Shown here: piece after piece, positions 9,563 through 18,969 of the stretch
Position numbering within the stretch: the stretch's first letter is position 1
How the letters are laid out: each line of letters starts with the position of its first letter
NCBI RefSeq assembly: GCF_902489635.1
Contig: NZ_CABUAN010000013.1
Span: 1 to 47,040 of the forward strand
Length of the DNA stretch: 47,040 nt
From: an uncultured Porphyromonas sp.
GTDB lineage: Bacteria; Bacteroidota; Bacteroidia; Bacteroidales; Porphyromonadaceae
Direction: 5' to 3'
Translations under genes and position numbers: made by a program
The notes under the pieces: generated by a model
Told to the model about the DNA's origin: nothing
Database searches by the model: none
The model's input: only the letters and a program-made list of their open reading frames with translations

Positions 9563-11503
9563 TTAGAACCACTTGTCGATCTCCTCGGAGGTGAGCGAGA
9601 CCATGATGGAGCGTCCGAGCGGGTCGAACTGCGAATTGGGCGTCAGGAAGAGGTCGGAGATGATCTGACTGGGCTGGGCAGCACGCGCGTGGAGTGTGTG
9701 GCGCACCAGTTCGCTGGCTTGGCGCAGGGCTTCGCCGGAGAGGAAGAGTTGCGCGAGCTGCATCGCCTGAGAGAGCTCTGTATCGCTCTCTTCACGCTCC
9801 AGCTGATCGAGGTATTCGCCGAGCGTCTGGGTGATCATATCGGCAACTCCGATGGGGCGGAGCGGCTTGGGGACAGAAGTTATGAGGTAGACGTTTTCGT
9901 CTGTATCTGCGGAGGCTTCTTCTTGCGGGGTGATCTCAAAGCCGATCTGTCGTAGGCTCTCGACCAACTCGTGATGCATCGGGTAGAGATCGCTGGGTAG
10001 CGACAGCTCCTCGGCAAAGAGTAGCGGCTGTGCCTGATCGGGTTCGAGCGTGAGGGTGGCTATCTGCTGCTCGTAGTAGATGCGTAGCAGCGCGCGATCG
10101 ATCTGTATGACTGCAAGACGGTCGCTCATCGTGGTGAAGAGGTAGCGCTCCTGAAAGGTGTAAACCAGGTTGGTGCTATTGGCAGCTGGCTGAGCGGGGC
10201 TGGCGGAGACCGCAAAGAGTGGATCTGTCGCCGAGGGGGTTGCCCCTGTGGGTTGGCTTGCGGGAAGCGTTGACTCGCCTCGTCGCTGCTGGAAGTCGTC
10301 GATAAAGTTTTCCCAATGAGCGGGCGAGCCGCTACTCAGCGGGGAGAGTGGGTCGAGGGGATTCTGGTCGTCCGTTGGGACCGCCTTAAAGGGATTGTAC
10401 TCAGGGTCTATCTGCACGGGCGGTGGCTGGAGCGTACTGCTACTCTGTCGTGTGGCATCGTAGGCCGGTATGTCGATGAGCTGGTCGGTGCTAAAGGTGA
10501 TGGCGGGCATAGCACTGGTGGTGCTGAGGTGCTCGCGTAGCACTACCATGAGGAGCTTGAAGATAGCCTGCTCGTCGAGGAACTTGATCTCCGTCTTGGT
10601 CGGATGTATATTGACATCGATGCGACTGGGGTCTAACTGAAAGTAGATGAAGTAGTTGGGCTGGCTACCTGGCGCGACGAGATCCTCAAAGACGTTCATG
10701 ACCGCACGGTGGAAGTAGGGGTGCTTCATGTAGCGTCCATTGACAAAGAAGAACTGCTGGGCACCTCTGCGCTTAGCATCACGAGGCAGGGTGATGAAGC
10801 CCGAGACGTTGGCTAGGGGACCCTGGTACTCGATCGGGATGAGCTGCTTGGAGTAGCTCTTGCCTAGGAGGTCTACAATGCGGTGCTGCAGATCGCTCTT
10901 GGGGAGGTTGCGTATGAGCTTGCCCTCGGAGTAGAGGGTGAAGGCGATCTCGGGGTAGACCAGAGCGATGCGCTCGAACTGGCGGTAGATGTGTCGCAGC
11001 TCCGTCTCGGAGCCTTTGAGGAAGCGTCGACGTGCGGGGACGTTGTAAAAGAGATTCTTCACCGTCATAGAGGTGCCTACCTCGGCAACGGTGGGGGAGG
11101 AGCTGATGACCTCGGAGCCGTTGATCAGGAGCTTGTAACCTATGTCGCTGTCGGCCTGTCGTGTGATCAGCTCGATCTGAGCTACTGCCACGATGGAGGC
11201 AAGCGCCTCGCCACGAAAGCCCATGGAGCGGAGCGTGAAGAGGTCGTCGACGGAGGATATCTTGCTGGTAGCGTGCCGCTCGAAGGCCATACGAGCATCT
11301 AGCGGACTCATGCCGACGCCGTCGTCGATGACGCGCATGAGCTCTTTGCCCGCATCTTGTAGCTCGATGGTTATCTGCGTGGCATGGGCATCGATGGCGT
11401 TTTCGACCAGCTCTTTGAGCATAGAGGCTGGTCGCTGGATCACTTCACCAGCGGCTATCTGATTGGCAATGCTGTCGGGGAGAAGGTGGATGATTTCGCT
11501 CAT
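9563..11503 (-). CDS. mutL: DNA mismatch repair protein MutL
   Basis: This 646-residue protein has the GHKL ATPase motifs near the N terminus: ELVENAIDAHA (motif I), DDGVGM (motif II) and MGFRGEALASI (motif III). MutL couples mismatch recognition by MutS to strand removal. A Pro/Ser-rich linker (about 340-450) separates the N domain from a C-terminal dimerisation domain. The DQHAxxE metal motif of endonuclease-active MutL is not seen; the aligned segment reads VIQIDRALLRIYYEQ. The start overlaps the upstream small membrane protein gene by four bases (11500-11503), so translation is probably coupled. Confidence 0.96.
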   Translation of the reverse strand: MSEIIHLLPDSIANQIAAGEVIQRPASMLKELVENAIDAHATQITIELQDAGKELMRVIDDGVGMSPLDARMAFERHATSKISSVDDLFTLRSMGFRGEALASIVAVAQIELITRQADSDIGYKLLINGSEVISSSPTVAEVGTSMTVKNLFYNVPARRRFLKGSETELRHIYRQFERIALVYPEIAFTLYSEGKLIRNLPKSDLQHRIVDLLGKSYSKQLIPIEYQGPLANVSGFITLPRDAKRRGAQQFFFVNGRYMKHPYFHRAVMNVFEDLVAPGSQPNYFIYFQLDPSRIDVNIHPTKTEIKFLDEQAIFKLLMVVLREHLSTTSAMPAITFSTDQLIDIPAYDATRQSSSTLQPPPVQIDPEYNPFKAVPTDDQNPLDPLSPLSSGSPAHWENFIDDFQQRRGESTLPASQPTGATPSATDPLFAVSASPAQPAANSTNLVYTFQERYLFTTMSDRLAVIQIDRALLRIYYEQQIATLTLEPDQAQPLLFAEELSLPSDLYPMHHELVESLRQIGFEITPQEEASADTDENVYLITSVPKPLRPIGVADMITQTLGEYLDQLEREESDTELSQAMQLAQLFLSGEALRQASELVRHTLHARAAQPSQIISDLFLTPNSQFDPLGRSIMVSLTSEEIDKWF

Positions 11504-11895
11504 AGGAAGGAGAAGAGGGGACCCTGTCTATAGTATAGTACCCAGACGATGAAACCTAAGAGGATGAGCGTCAGGATGCAGCGCAGGATGATGCCCGAGC
11601 GGGCGTAGTTGTCTATGCCTCGGTCTCGCTGCTTCTTGAGATGACGTGTGCCTCCGTAGAGACTCTCCGAGAGACTCTCACGAAACGCTTCGCCAGATCC
11701 GTAGTCAGCCTCTACTTGCTTGTCGTGGGCTTTGTTGGCGTCGTCGCTACTTCCTGCTGTGTCGGAGCCTTCGGCAGCTTCGAGCTCTCGTCTGATCTGC
11801 TCGATGCGTCGCTGGAGCTGCTCCTTCTTGGGGTCCCAATAGATGGGCTTGTGGTTGAAGCTGCGCGGTTGTCGTGGTCTATATATGAGTCCCAT
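11500..11895 (-). CDS. Small conserved membrane protein of unknown function
   Basis: The 131-residue product begins MGLIYRPRQPRSFNHKPIYWDP, followed by a charged coiled-coil-like segment (EQLQRRIEQIRRELEAAE). It ends with one strong transmembrane helix (IILRCILTLILLGFIVWVLYY). This N-terminal RPRxFNxxPxYxDP pattern is familiar from small Bacteroidota proteins next to mutL, so I consider it real. Its first 184 bases overlap the OstA-like gene in another frame, and its last four bases overlap mutL. No function can be assigned; inner-membrane location is inferred. Confidence 0.75.
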   Translation of the reverse strand: MGLIYRPRQPRSFNHKPIYWDPKKEQLQRRIEQIRRELEAAEGSDTAGSSDDANKAHDKQVEADYGSGEAFRESLSESLYGGTRHLKKQRDRGIDNYARSGIILRCILTLILLGFIVWVLYYRQGPLFSFL

Positions 11896-13838
11896 GAGTA
11901 TAGAGGTAAAAGGTGTATGTAGCTCTGGAGCGAGTCTGCGGGAGACTGTACGGAGCTGCTGTCGCTCTCTAGTGGGCGACGTATGTAGATGGAGAGTGGC
12001 GTCTCAGCTACGGCAGTCGTGTCGGAGGCTGCCGCTGGCTTAGATTCTGCAGGCTTGGGCTTCTCGATGGCTTGCTGGTACTCCTTGTAAAAGGCTTGCC
12101 AGGCGGCTAGTCCGTCGAAGCCTTGGCTCATCTTGCTGTTTTGACCTTGCAGTGTAGCGAGCGAGTCGGTAGACTCTAGCTGTGCTGTGCGGTCGGGGAT
12201 GACATCTTCGGGCGTGAGCGGACGCTTGTCGCCATGCCACTCGGCACCGCTCATCTGACGCAGCTCATCGGTGAGGTCTTGGATCGGGTGGATCGTCCCC
12301 TCAGCCTTGCCATGCCAGAGGATGTGGTCGAGCTTGTCATCGGCAATGTAAACGTCCATTTGCGGGTTTCGCACCTGAGCAAGAGCGTAGTAATGCTTCG
12401 CTTTCTCCTGCTGCAGGTAGTAGCGTGACTCCACGTTGGAGCGATAGAAGGCATGGTCGAGCGTGCCTTCGCGAAAGTAAGCTTGGATCGTATCGGCCTT
12501 GACACGGTCCTGCTTGACCGAATCAATCCAGCGCACGGTCGAGGCGTTGGGCCAAGCGAAGGCGTGGTCGATCGTATCGTTGGCAAGGTGAGCATAGATG
12601 GTGTCACCCTTGAGCTGTGTCGAGTCGTTCCACAAGATAGGACTGCCAAAGAGCTTGATGAGCGAGTCGACGGAGAAGTAGTGTATGGAGTCACCGATGG
12701 CCTGTATATCCTTGCGGTAGAGGCGCACATCGTGGTACCCCTTGGTGTACTTGACCTCTAGCGAGTCGGTGGTGCCTGGGGCCGGAGGTAGATTGCGCTT
12801 GATGCCCTCCATGATCTGGGCAGACATATATAGAGTGTCCTCCTCGGAGTAGTCCATGACGTAGGCTCGTCCTGTGGCGTAGGTATAGCCATTGGCCTCA
12901 TCGAGATAGCCGTAGTCACCGAAGTAGGTTACCTTGTCCTCTTGGTTGTCGATCACCACATCGTAGAAGGCCTGGCAGATCTGTCTCTTCTTGTCGTAGA
13001 GTATCGAGTCGCCCGTCATGGTGCCATCGGGATGCGTGACGAGCGAGCGATCGAGGAGGATGCTCTGCTCGGTGTCTGTATTGTAAAAGCCACGGTCGGT
13101 CTCGATCGTGACCGAGTCTTTGGTCTCTATGAGGGTGGGGCTGACAATACGACAGATCGAGGTCTTCGTATTGTAGTGCAGTATGTCGGTGTCGAGGGTA
13201 AAGCGGTCGTTCTCTAGGTGCACATCGTTCTGAAAGAGTGCCTCGTCGGAGCTGGTGTTGTACTCACCGTAGATAGAGGTGAGCGTATTGACCGAGTCGG
13301 CCAGGGTGCCGAAGTTGTCGTAGTAACCGACCTTTTGGTTGCGATCGTAGAAGAGCCTTTCGGTGAAGAGTGTCGTCACATTCTTCGTCAATATCACATT
13401 GTCGTGGAGCTCTGCCATGGCGGTCATACCGTCGTACAGCATCTCTCCAGCGGTTATCGAGATCGAGTCTCCCTCTAGGATCTGCACATGACCGAAGGCG
13501 TCAAAGGAATTGGTCGTCTCGTTGAGATTGGCACTGTCGCAGGTCATGATCCAGCTGCCATGCCTGAGACGCACATTGCCCGTAAGGATGACAATGTCTG
13601 GGTGTATCTCCTGATCGTGTCTGAGTACATCGGCATGGTCGAGGATGATGAGCCGCTTGCCGCCCACCATCTCAGGGGGTGGTGCTGGAGCGTCTGTAAC
13701 ATGAGTGGCGGGGTGTAGCATCGCCGTACCGCCCCATAGTGGTAGTCCCACAAAAAGCACCAGAGCGACCGCTAGTAACCCGCTGAGGGTGAGTAGTAGT
13801 CGCTGTGTAGCGGTCACTTGGTGAGACTGAAAGGACAT
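11712..13838 (-). CDS. OstA/LptA-like outer-membrane biogenesis protein
   Basis: The 708-residue protein has an N-terminal hydrophobic segment (LLLTLSGLLAVALVLFVGLPLW), then long runs of beta-jellyroll repeats of OstA/LptA type (for example ILTGNVRLRHGSWIMTCDSA, DAFGHVQILEGDSISITAG). These proteins handle lipopolysaccharide or related lipids in the periplasm. It follows the SurA-like gene (66-base gap), consistent with a shared role in envelope assembly. The last 60 residues are Ser/Thr/Pro-rich and are encoded over the start of the next gene, so the true conserved end may be near residue 645. Confidence 0.88.
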   Translation of the reverse strand: MSFQSHQVTATQRLLLTLSGLLAVALVLFVGLPLWGGTAMLHPATHVTDAPAPPPEMVGGKRLIILDHADVLRHDQEIHPDIVILTGNVRLRHGSWIMTCDSANLNETTNSFDAFGHVQILEGDSISITAGEMLYDGMTAMAELHDNVILTKNVTTLFTERLFYDRNQKVGYYDNFGTLADSVNTLTSIYGEYNTSSDEALFQNDVHLENDRFTLDTDILHYNTKTSICRIVSPTLIETKDSVTIETDRGFYNTDTEQSILLDRSLVTHPDGTMTGDSILYDKKRQICQAFYDVVIDNQEDKVTYFGDYGYLDEANGYTYATGRAYVMDYSEEDTLYMSAQIMEGIKRNLPPAPGTTDSLEVKYTKGYHDVRLYRKDIQAIGDSIHYFSVDSLIKLFGSPILWNDSTQLKGDTIYAHLANDTIDHAFAWPNASTVRWIDSVKQDRVKADTIQAYFREGTLDHAFYRSNVESRYYLQQEKAKHYYALAQVRNPQMDVYIADDKLDHILWHGKAEGTIHPIQDLTDELRQMSGAEWHGDKRPLTPEDVIPDRTAQLESTDSLATLQGQNSKMSQGFDGLAAWQAFYKEYQQAIEKPKPAESKPAAASDTTAVAETPLSIYIRRPLESDSSSVQSPADSLQSYIHLLPLYSWDSYIDHDNRAASTTSPSIGTPRRSSSSDASSRSDESSKLPKAPTQQEVATTPTKPTTSK

Positions 13839-13904
13839 GAGACTCTATAGTCTAATGGGTAGAGATGTGGGTGCGCGATCACCTCCTCTGAGGAAGCGTA
13901 GGTA

Positions 13905-15323
13905 CTACTTCTTGATCCAACCTGGATAGCGGAAGTCGCACTGCTGATAGTCAGGGCTGATGCGTATATAAGTACTCTTCTGGTGCTGGACGATCCACTT
14001 GTCTAGCTCTTTCTGCTTCTTGTCCTGCAGAGCTAGCTGCTTGATGAGCTGAAAGTCGGTAGCCATGTCGGCACGGTGACCAGCGACGCGACGCTTGAGC
14101 TTGAGGAGTACGACCTGCGTATTACCGTTTGCGTCTTGAGAGACAAAGGCTGGAGAGACATCGCCCACCTGCATCTTGTCTACATAAGAGGCGAAGTCTT
14201 GCTGCAACTCGGACATGGTAAAGAGTGCCGTGCCGTAGCGGTCGCTCTCGTAGTCTTCGTTGAGGAGGAGACCAAAGTTGTTTTTCGTCTCATCGACGTT
14301 GCTACATAGGACGACGGCATCGTCAAAGGAGGTCTTGCCATTGCGTACCTGCACAGCGACAGAGTCCGCTTTGTTGACGGCTTGCTGTAGTTTGTCCGGA
14401 GCCACGCTCGGCTTGAGGAGTATGTGACGGAAGTTGATCGTGTTGTCACGCTTCTCGATAAGCTGTACGATGTGATAGCCCGTGGCGGTACGTATGATAG
14501 GAGAGACCTGCTTGGTATCGGTCAAAGCGAAGACAACCTGGGCAAACTCAGGCTCTAGAGAGCTGCGAGCCACGAAGCCATACTCACCACCACGCAGGGA
14601 TGTGCGAGAGTCCTGTGAGTAGAGGCGAGCAATCGTTGAGAAGTCGCGACGCCCAGCGACTATATCGTCGGCGTAGCCTCTGAGCTGCTCTTTGATCTGA
14701 TCAATAGCTGCCAGCTCGATGTCAGGCGTGATACGAAGTGCTTGGACCTCGACGACATCTGGTATGTATGGCAAGCTGTCTTGGGGTATCTGAGCGTAGT
14801 ATGAGCGGATCTCTGTGGGTGTTACCGCCACTCCCTGGATGATCTTCTGCTGCATCTGTCGGACTATCTCATTATTGACCGCCATGATGCGCTGCTGCTC
14901 ACGAATGCTGGAGTAGGGACGGTTGAAGTACTCCTCGAGACGCTCACGAGAGCCTATCTGCTGCACGAGGCTCTCCATAAAGTTGTCTACAAATCGGTCT
15001 ACCTTAGTATTATCTACCGAGATACTATCGATCTTAGCTTGGTTCAGGAAGAGCATCTGGACAGCTAGTTGCTCCGTAAGGTAGCAGTCGGGGTTTCCCT
15101 CGAGAGGCATCCCCTGAGAGCGCATGTAGAGCTTTTGGTTTTCTATCTCAGACTTGAGGATAGGCTCATCGCCCACGGTCCATATAACCTCATCGACGAC
15201 AGATCCTGCGAGGGTCTTCTGCTGCGGTGTCTGAGCCGTCAGAGAGAGGCTAGCCAGCAAAGACAAGAGCATGGACGCTATCATCCAGCGTGCGGGTGAT
15301 GTAGATGATCTATAGGTAGACAT
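13905..15323 (-). CDS. SurA-like periplasmic peptidyl-prolyl isomerase (PpiC type)
   Basis: This 472-residue protein has a signal peptide (about residues 14-31, ending LSLTAQ), a SurA-like N-terminal helical region (VGDEPILKSEIENQKLYM), and parvulin domains: a first near 190-290 (VVEVQALRITPD ... GYHIVQLIEKRD) and a second near 295-400 (INFRHILLKPS ... LKLKRR). SurA-type chaperones escort outer-membrane proteins across the periplasm. It lies 24 bases after recQ and directly before the OstA-like gene, so it probably belongs to an envelope-assembly unit. Confidence in the family is high; orthology to E. coli SurA is inferred. Confidence 0.9.
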   Translation of the reverse strand: MSTYRSSTSPARWMIASMLLSLLASLSLTAQTPQQKTLAGSVVDEVIWTVGDEPILKSEIENQKLYMRSQGMPLEGNPDCYLTEQLAVQMLFLNQAKIDSISVDNTKVDRFVDNFMESLVQQIGSRERLEEYFNRPYSSIREQQRIMAVNNEIVRQMQQKIIQGVAVTPTEIRSYYAQIPQDSLPYIPDVVEVQALRITPDIELAAIDQIKEQLRGYADDIVAGRRDFSTIARLYSQDSRTSLRGGEYGFVARSSLEPEFAQVVFALTDTKQVSPIIRTATGYHIVQLIEKRDNTINFRHILLKPSVAPDKLQQAVNKADSVAVQVRNGKTSFDDAVVLCSNVDETKNNFGLLLNEDYESDRYGTALFTMSELQQDFASYVDKMQVGDVSPAFVSQDANGNTQVVLLKLKRRVAGHRADMATDFQLIKQLALQDKKQKELDKWIVQHQKSTYIRISPDYQQCDFRYPGWIKK

Positions 15324-15347
15324 AAGAGTTGTATTGCTAATGTGGTC

Positions 15348-17549
15348 TTATTGGTTGCAGGAGAAGATGAGCATAGCGAGTCGTAGCTCCGCCTCGTTGT
15401 AGAAGTCTTCGTACTCGCTGATGAGGTCGTCTAGCGTGCATCCTGGGTGGTCCTCTAGATACTCCTTCAGCTCGTCGTAGCTATCCTCACCTAGCTCAGA
15501 GGCTATGAGGTAGTTGAGCTTGACTTTGGTGCCAGACTTGACGATACGCTCCAGCTCGGTGAGCAGATCGTCGGTGCTGATAGAGTGTGAGATAGCTATA
15601 TCCTCAAGGAGCACCTGACGGTCTAGCTGCTGTACGATAGAGATATGCTGCTTGGTATTGTTAGGCAGTGTGCGGATCTTGTAGTCCTCGGGTCGCTCGA
15701 TCTCATACTCCTCGACATAGTTACGTATGACACGGACGAAATCCTCGCCATATCGATCAGCCTGCTCGACATTGACACCCGAGATGTTCTTAAGCTCAGG
15801 CAACGTAATCGGGTATAAGGTAGACATCTCCTCAAGAGCAGCATCTGGGAAGACCCCATTGGGCCCCAGCCCGAGCTTGATGCTGAGCTTCTTGCGCATA
15901 TCCTTGAGTATGTTGTATAGAGCGGGATCGGTAGAGGCTGTACGTCCACGTCCACTAGATGCAGAGCTATCCGTCTCCTCATCATCGTCTAGATCCTCAT
16001 CGTCATCTAGATCCTCCTCATCGGGAGTTACAATCTTGAACGAGGTCGGCTTCTTGATAAACTTCTTGCCGCTCGGTGTGACGCTCAGGATACCATAGGT
16101 CTCTGTGCTCTCGATCAGGTACTGCAGTACCAGAGCACGCTCTACGACTAGCTCCCAGACATCTCGTGAGTAGTCGCTGCCTATACCATAGGACTTCAGC
16201 TTGTCGTGATGAAAGTCTTCAATAGGAGCGGTGTCGCAACCTAAGATCACATCGATGACGTGATCCTTCTTAAATTGTTCTTTGAGCTCCAAGACCGTTT
16301 GGAGCAGTTGTTTCAAAAGCTCTTTAGCCTCCATTGTTTTCCTGTTTTTTGCACAATTGTCGCACGCTCCACAGTTCTCCTGATCATATCTCTCTCCAAA
16401 ATAATAGAGCAGATATGCCCGTCGACACATGGGCGTGAGTGCAAAGGTAGAAGTTTTTGCGAGTAATTGCCTACCTATCTCCTGCTCGGCGATAGGTTTT
16501 CCCTGCATAAAGTTCTCCAGCTTCTGTATATCCTTCTCATTATAAAAGGCTAAGCAATATCCCTCGCCACCATCACGACCTGCACGTCCTGTCTCCTGAT
16601 AGTAGCCCTCGAGGCTCTTAGGCATGTCGTAGTGTATGACGTAGCGTACATCGGGCTTGTCGATACCCATGCCAAAGGCTATCGTGGCAACGATCACACG
16701 GCACTCCTCGCTCAGGAAAGCATCCTGATTGGCCGAGCGCTCCTTAGCGTCTAGTCCGGCATGGTAGGGGAGTGCCTTGATGCCGTTCATCTGGAGCAGC
16801 TTGGAGAGGTTCATCACCTTCTCACGGCTCATGCAGTAGATGATACCGCTCTTGTTGGGTCTCTTGCGGATAAATCGGATGATGCGCGCATTGACATCTT
16901 CGCCCTTCTCCTCGACGCTGTAGTAGAGGTTAGGACGGTTGAAGCTTGACTTAAAGATCCGGCCATCGAGGATGCCCAGATTCTTGCGAATGTCGTGCTC
17001 TACCTTAGGCGTAGCCGTCGCTGTGAGTGCGATGATCGGTCTGCGTCCTATTTCATCGATCACGGGACGTATCTTGCGATACTCAGGGCGAAAGTCATGC
17101 CCCCACTCGGAGATACAGTGCGCCTCATCGATCGCAAAGAAAGAGATCTTGACCTGACGGAAGAACTCTATGTTCTCAGCCTTGCCGAGCGACTCGGGCG
17201 CTACATAGAGCAGCTTCGTGTCACCCGCAGAGACATCGTGGTAGACCTGGTCGAGCTGTGCTTTATTGAGCGACGAGTTCAGCACGTGCGCTATATCGTT
17301 AGATCCAGTCGTCTCGCGCAGGGCATCGACCTGATTCTTCATCAGAGCAATCAGCGGGGAGACGATGATAGCCGTCCCCTCCATGATGAGTGCAGGGAGC
17401 TGATAGCATAGAGACTTACCGCTACCTGTAGGCATCAAGACAAAAGTGTCGTGACCCTCTAGCAGGCTTTTAATGATCTCTTTCTGATTACCCTTGAACT
17501 CTTCAAAGCCGAAGATCTTACTCAGTAGTTCTGTCAGATTGTGTGTCAT
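15348..17549 (-). CDS. recQ: ATP-dependent DNA helicase RecQ
   Basis: A 733-residue SF2 helicase. Walker A is MPTGSGKS with the lysine at residue 45; the DEAH box is AIDEAHCISEWGHDFRPEY. The zinc-binding region is CRRAYLLYYFG...CGACDNC, followed by a winged-helix segment and a C-terminal HRDC-like region. RecQ unwinds DNA 3'-5' during recombination repair. A run of Asp/Glu (EEDLDDDEDLDDDEETD) forms an acidic linker after the winged helix. It starts 100 bases after clpX on the same strand. Confidence 0.96.
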   Translation of the reverse strand: MTHNLTELLSKIFGFEEFKGNQKEIIKSLLEGHDTFVLMPTGSGKSLCYQLPALIMEGTAIIVSPLIALMKNQVDALRETTGSNDIAHVLNSSLNKAQLDQVYHDVSAGDTKLLYVAPESLGKAENIEFFRQVKISFFAIDEAHCISEWGHDFRPEYRKIRPVIDEIGRRPIIALTATATPKVEHDIRKNLGILDGRIFKSSFNRPNLYYSVEEKGEDVNARIIRFIRKRPNKSGIIYCMSREKVMNLSKLLQMNGIKALPYHAGLDAKERSANQDAFLSEECRVIVATIAFGMGIDKPDVRYVIHYDMPKSLEGYYQETGRAGRDGGEGYCLAFYNEKDIQKLENFMQGKPIAEQEIGRQLLAKTSTFALTPMCRRAYLLYYFGERYDQENCGACDNCAKNRKTMEAKELLKQLLQTVLELKEQFKKDHVIDVILGCDTAPIEDFHHDKLKSYGIGSDYSRDVWELVVERALVLQYLIESTETYGILSVTPSGKKFIKKPTSFKIVTPDEEDLDDDEDLDDDEETDSSASSGRGRTASTDPALYNILKDMRKKLSIKLGLGPNGVFPDAALEEMSTLYPITLPELKNISGVNVEQADRYGEDFVRVIRNYVEEYEIERPEDYKIRTLPNNTKQHISIVQQLDRQVLLEDIAISHSISTDDLLTELERIVKSGTKVKLNYLIASELGEDSYDELKEYLEDHPGCTLDDLISEYEDFYNEAELRLAMLIFSCNQ

Positions 17550-17649
17550 GGTTCGTGAGATTGGTCATCCGGAGAGGCACTGTGATGCGCTCTCCACTGG
17601 TGGATTAACGATTACATAGGGTGTGCACTGGTTTGTGGCAGAGGTAGAT

Positions 17650-18969
17650 TTAGTTGGCTAGAGAGGCAGTCATGCTCGGCGTCACCTTAGAGCGAGCATA
17701 CTGCTCTGTGATACGTAGCGTCTTACGCTTCAGAGAGGGTATCTCGTACATCGCGTCGATCATGATCTTCTCCACGATCGAGCGCAGTCCACGAGCCCCC
17801 AGCTTTGTCTCGACAGCGACATGGACGATATACTTGAGTGCCTCCTCGTCGAAGGTGAGCCGTACGCCATCCATCTCAAAGAGCTTCTGGTACTGCTTCG
17901 TGATGGCATTCTTAGGCTCTACGAGGATGCGCAGGAGTGACTCACTATCTAGGGCGTCTAGATAGGTCAGGATAGGCAGACGTCCGATGATCTCGGGGAT
18001 CAGCCCGTAGCGTCGGAGGTCTTGATGGGTAATGTGTGCCAGCAGATTGTTTTGGATCGTCTGGTAGTCCATCTGCTGCTCCTTATAACCCACCACGCGG
18101 GTGTTGAGGCGAGAACCGATGATCCGCTCTATGCCGTCAAAGGCACCAGCACAGATGAAGAGGATCTGCTGCGTATTGACCTGGATAAACTTCTGCTCGG
18201 GATGCTTGCGACCACCATAAGGGGGGACGTTGATGACACTCCCCTCGAGCAGCTTGAGAAGGCCCTGCTGCACCCCTTCGCCACTCACATCACGGGTGAT
18301 GGAGGGGTTGTCGCCCTTGCGCGCTATCTTGTCAATCTCATCGATGAAGACGATGCCACGCTCTGCGGCAGCTACGTCGTAGTCGCAGTTTTGCAGTAGG
18401 CGAGAGATGATACTCTCTATATCCTCTCCCACATAGCCGGCTTGCGTCAGGACCGTCGCATCGACCATCGCAAAGGGCACCTGTAGCATACGAGCTATCG
18501 ACTGGGCTAGGAGCGTTTTACCGCATCCCGTCGGTCCCACCATGATGATATTGCTCTTGGCGATCTCTACATCGTCTAGCTTGGAGCTATCGTCGCTCTT
18601 TTCGTCCTTCTCTTGGCTAGCCAAGATACGCTTATAGTGGTTGTAGACAGCCACCGAGAGATACTTCTTAGCATCGGTCTGCCCGATCACGTAGCGATCC
18701 AGGTAAGCAGCTATCTCCTGCGGCTTAGGCAGCGACTCGTAGGTGAGTGGCGCAAAGGCAGAGCCCTTGCCTCCCTGCTTTTTCTGTTCAGTAGGGTCAA
18801 GCGTGGGGCCAGAGACCAGCCCGTTCTGATAGAGCAAAGCGTAGATCTGCTCCGCGCAGTCACTACAGATCTGCGCAGAGCCCTCGGCACCTATTAGTAT
18901 AGGCACCTCGCTCTCAGGACGATTGCAGAAAGAGCATCGACGCTCTATCGAGTTACTTTTCTTTGCCAT
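17650..18969 (-). CDS. clpX: ATP-dependent protease ATP-binding subunit ClpX
   Basis: This 439-residue AAA+ unfoldase begins with the C4 zinc-binding domain (CSFCNRPE...CSDC, residues 12-39). It carries Walker A GPTGCGKT (lysine 151), the GYVGED pore loop, Walker B IVFIDEIDKIA and the GGRKHP loop. It unfolds tagged substrates and feeds them to ClpP. The start codon lies 17 bases inside the end of clpP, indicating coupled translation. Confidence 0.98.
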   Translation of the reverse strand: MAKKSNSIERRCSFCNRPESEVPILIGAEGSAQICSDCAEQIYALLYQNGLVSGPTLDPTEQKKQGGKGSAFAPLTYESLPKPQEIAAYLDRYVIGQTDAKKYLSVAVYNHYKRILASQEKDEKSDDSSKLDDVEIAKSNIIMVGPTGCGKTLLAQSIARMLQVPFAMVDATVLTQAGYVGEDIESIISRLLQNCDYDVAAAERGIVFIDEIDKIARKGDNPSITRDVSGEGVQQGLLKLLEGSVINVPPYGGRKHPEQKFIQVNTQQILFICAGAFDGIERIIGSRLNTRVVGYKEQQMDYQTIQNNLLAHITHQDLRRYGLIPEIIGRLPILTYLDALDSESLLRILVEPKNAITKQYQKLFEMDGVRLTFDEEALKYIVHVAVETKLGARGLRSIVEKIMIDAMYEIPSLKRKTLRITEQYARSKVTPSMTASLAN

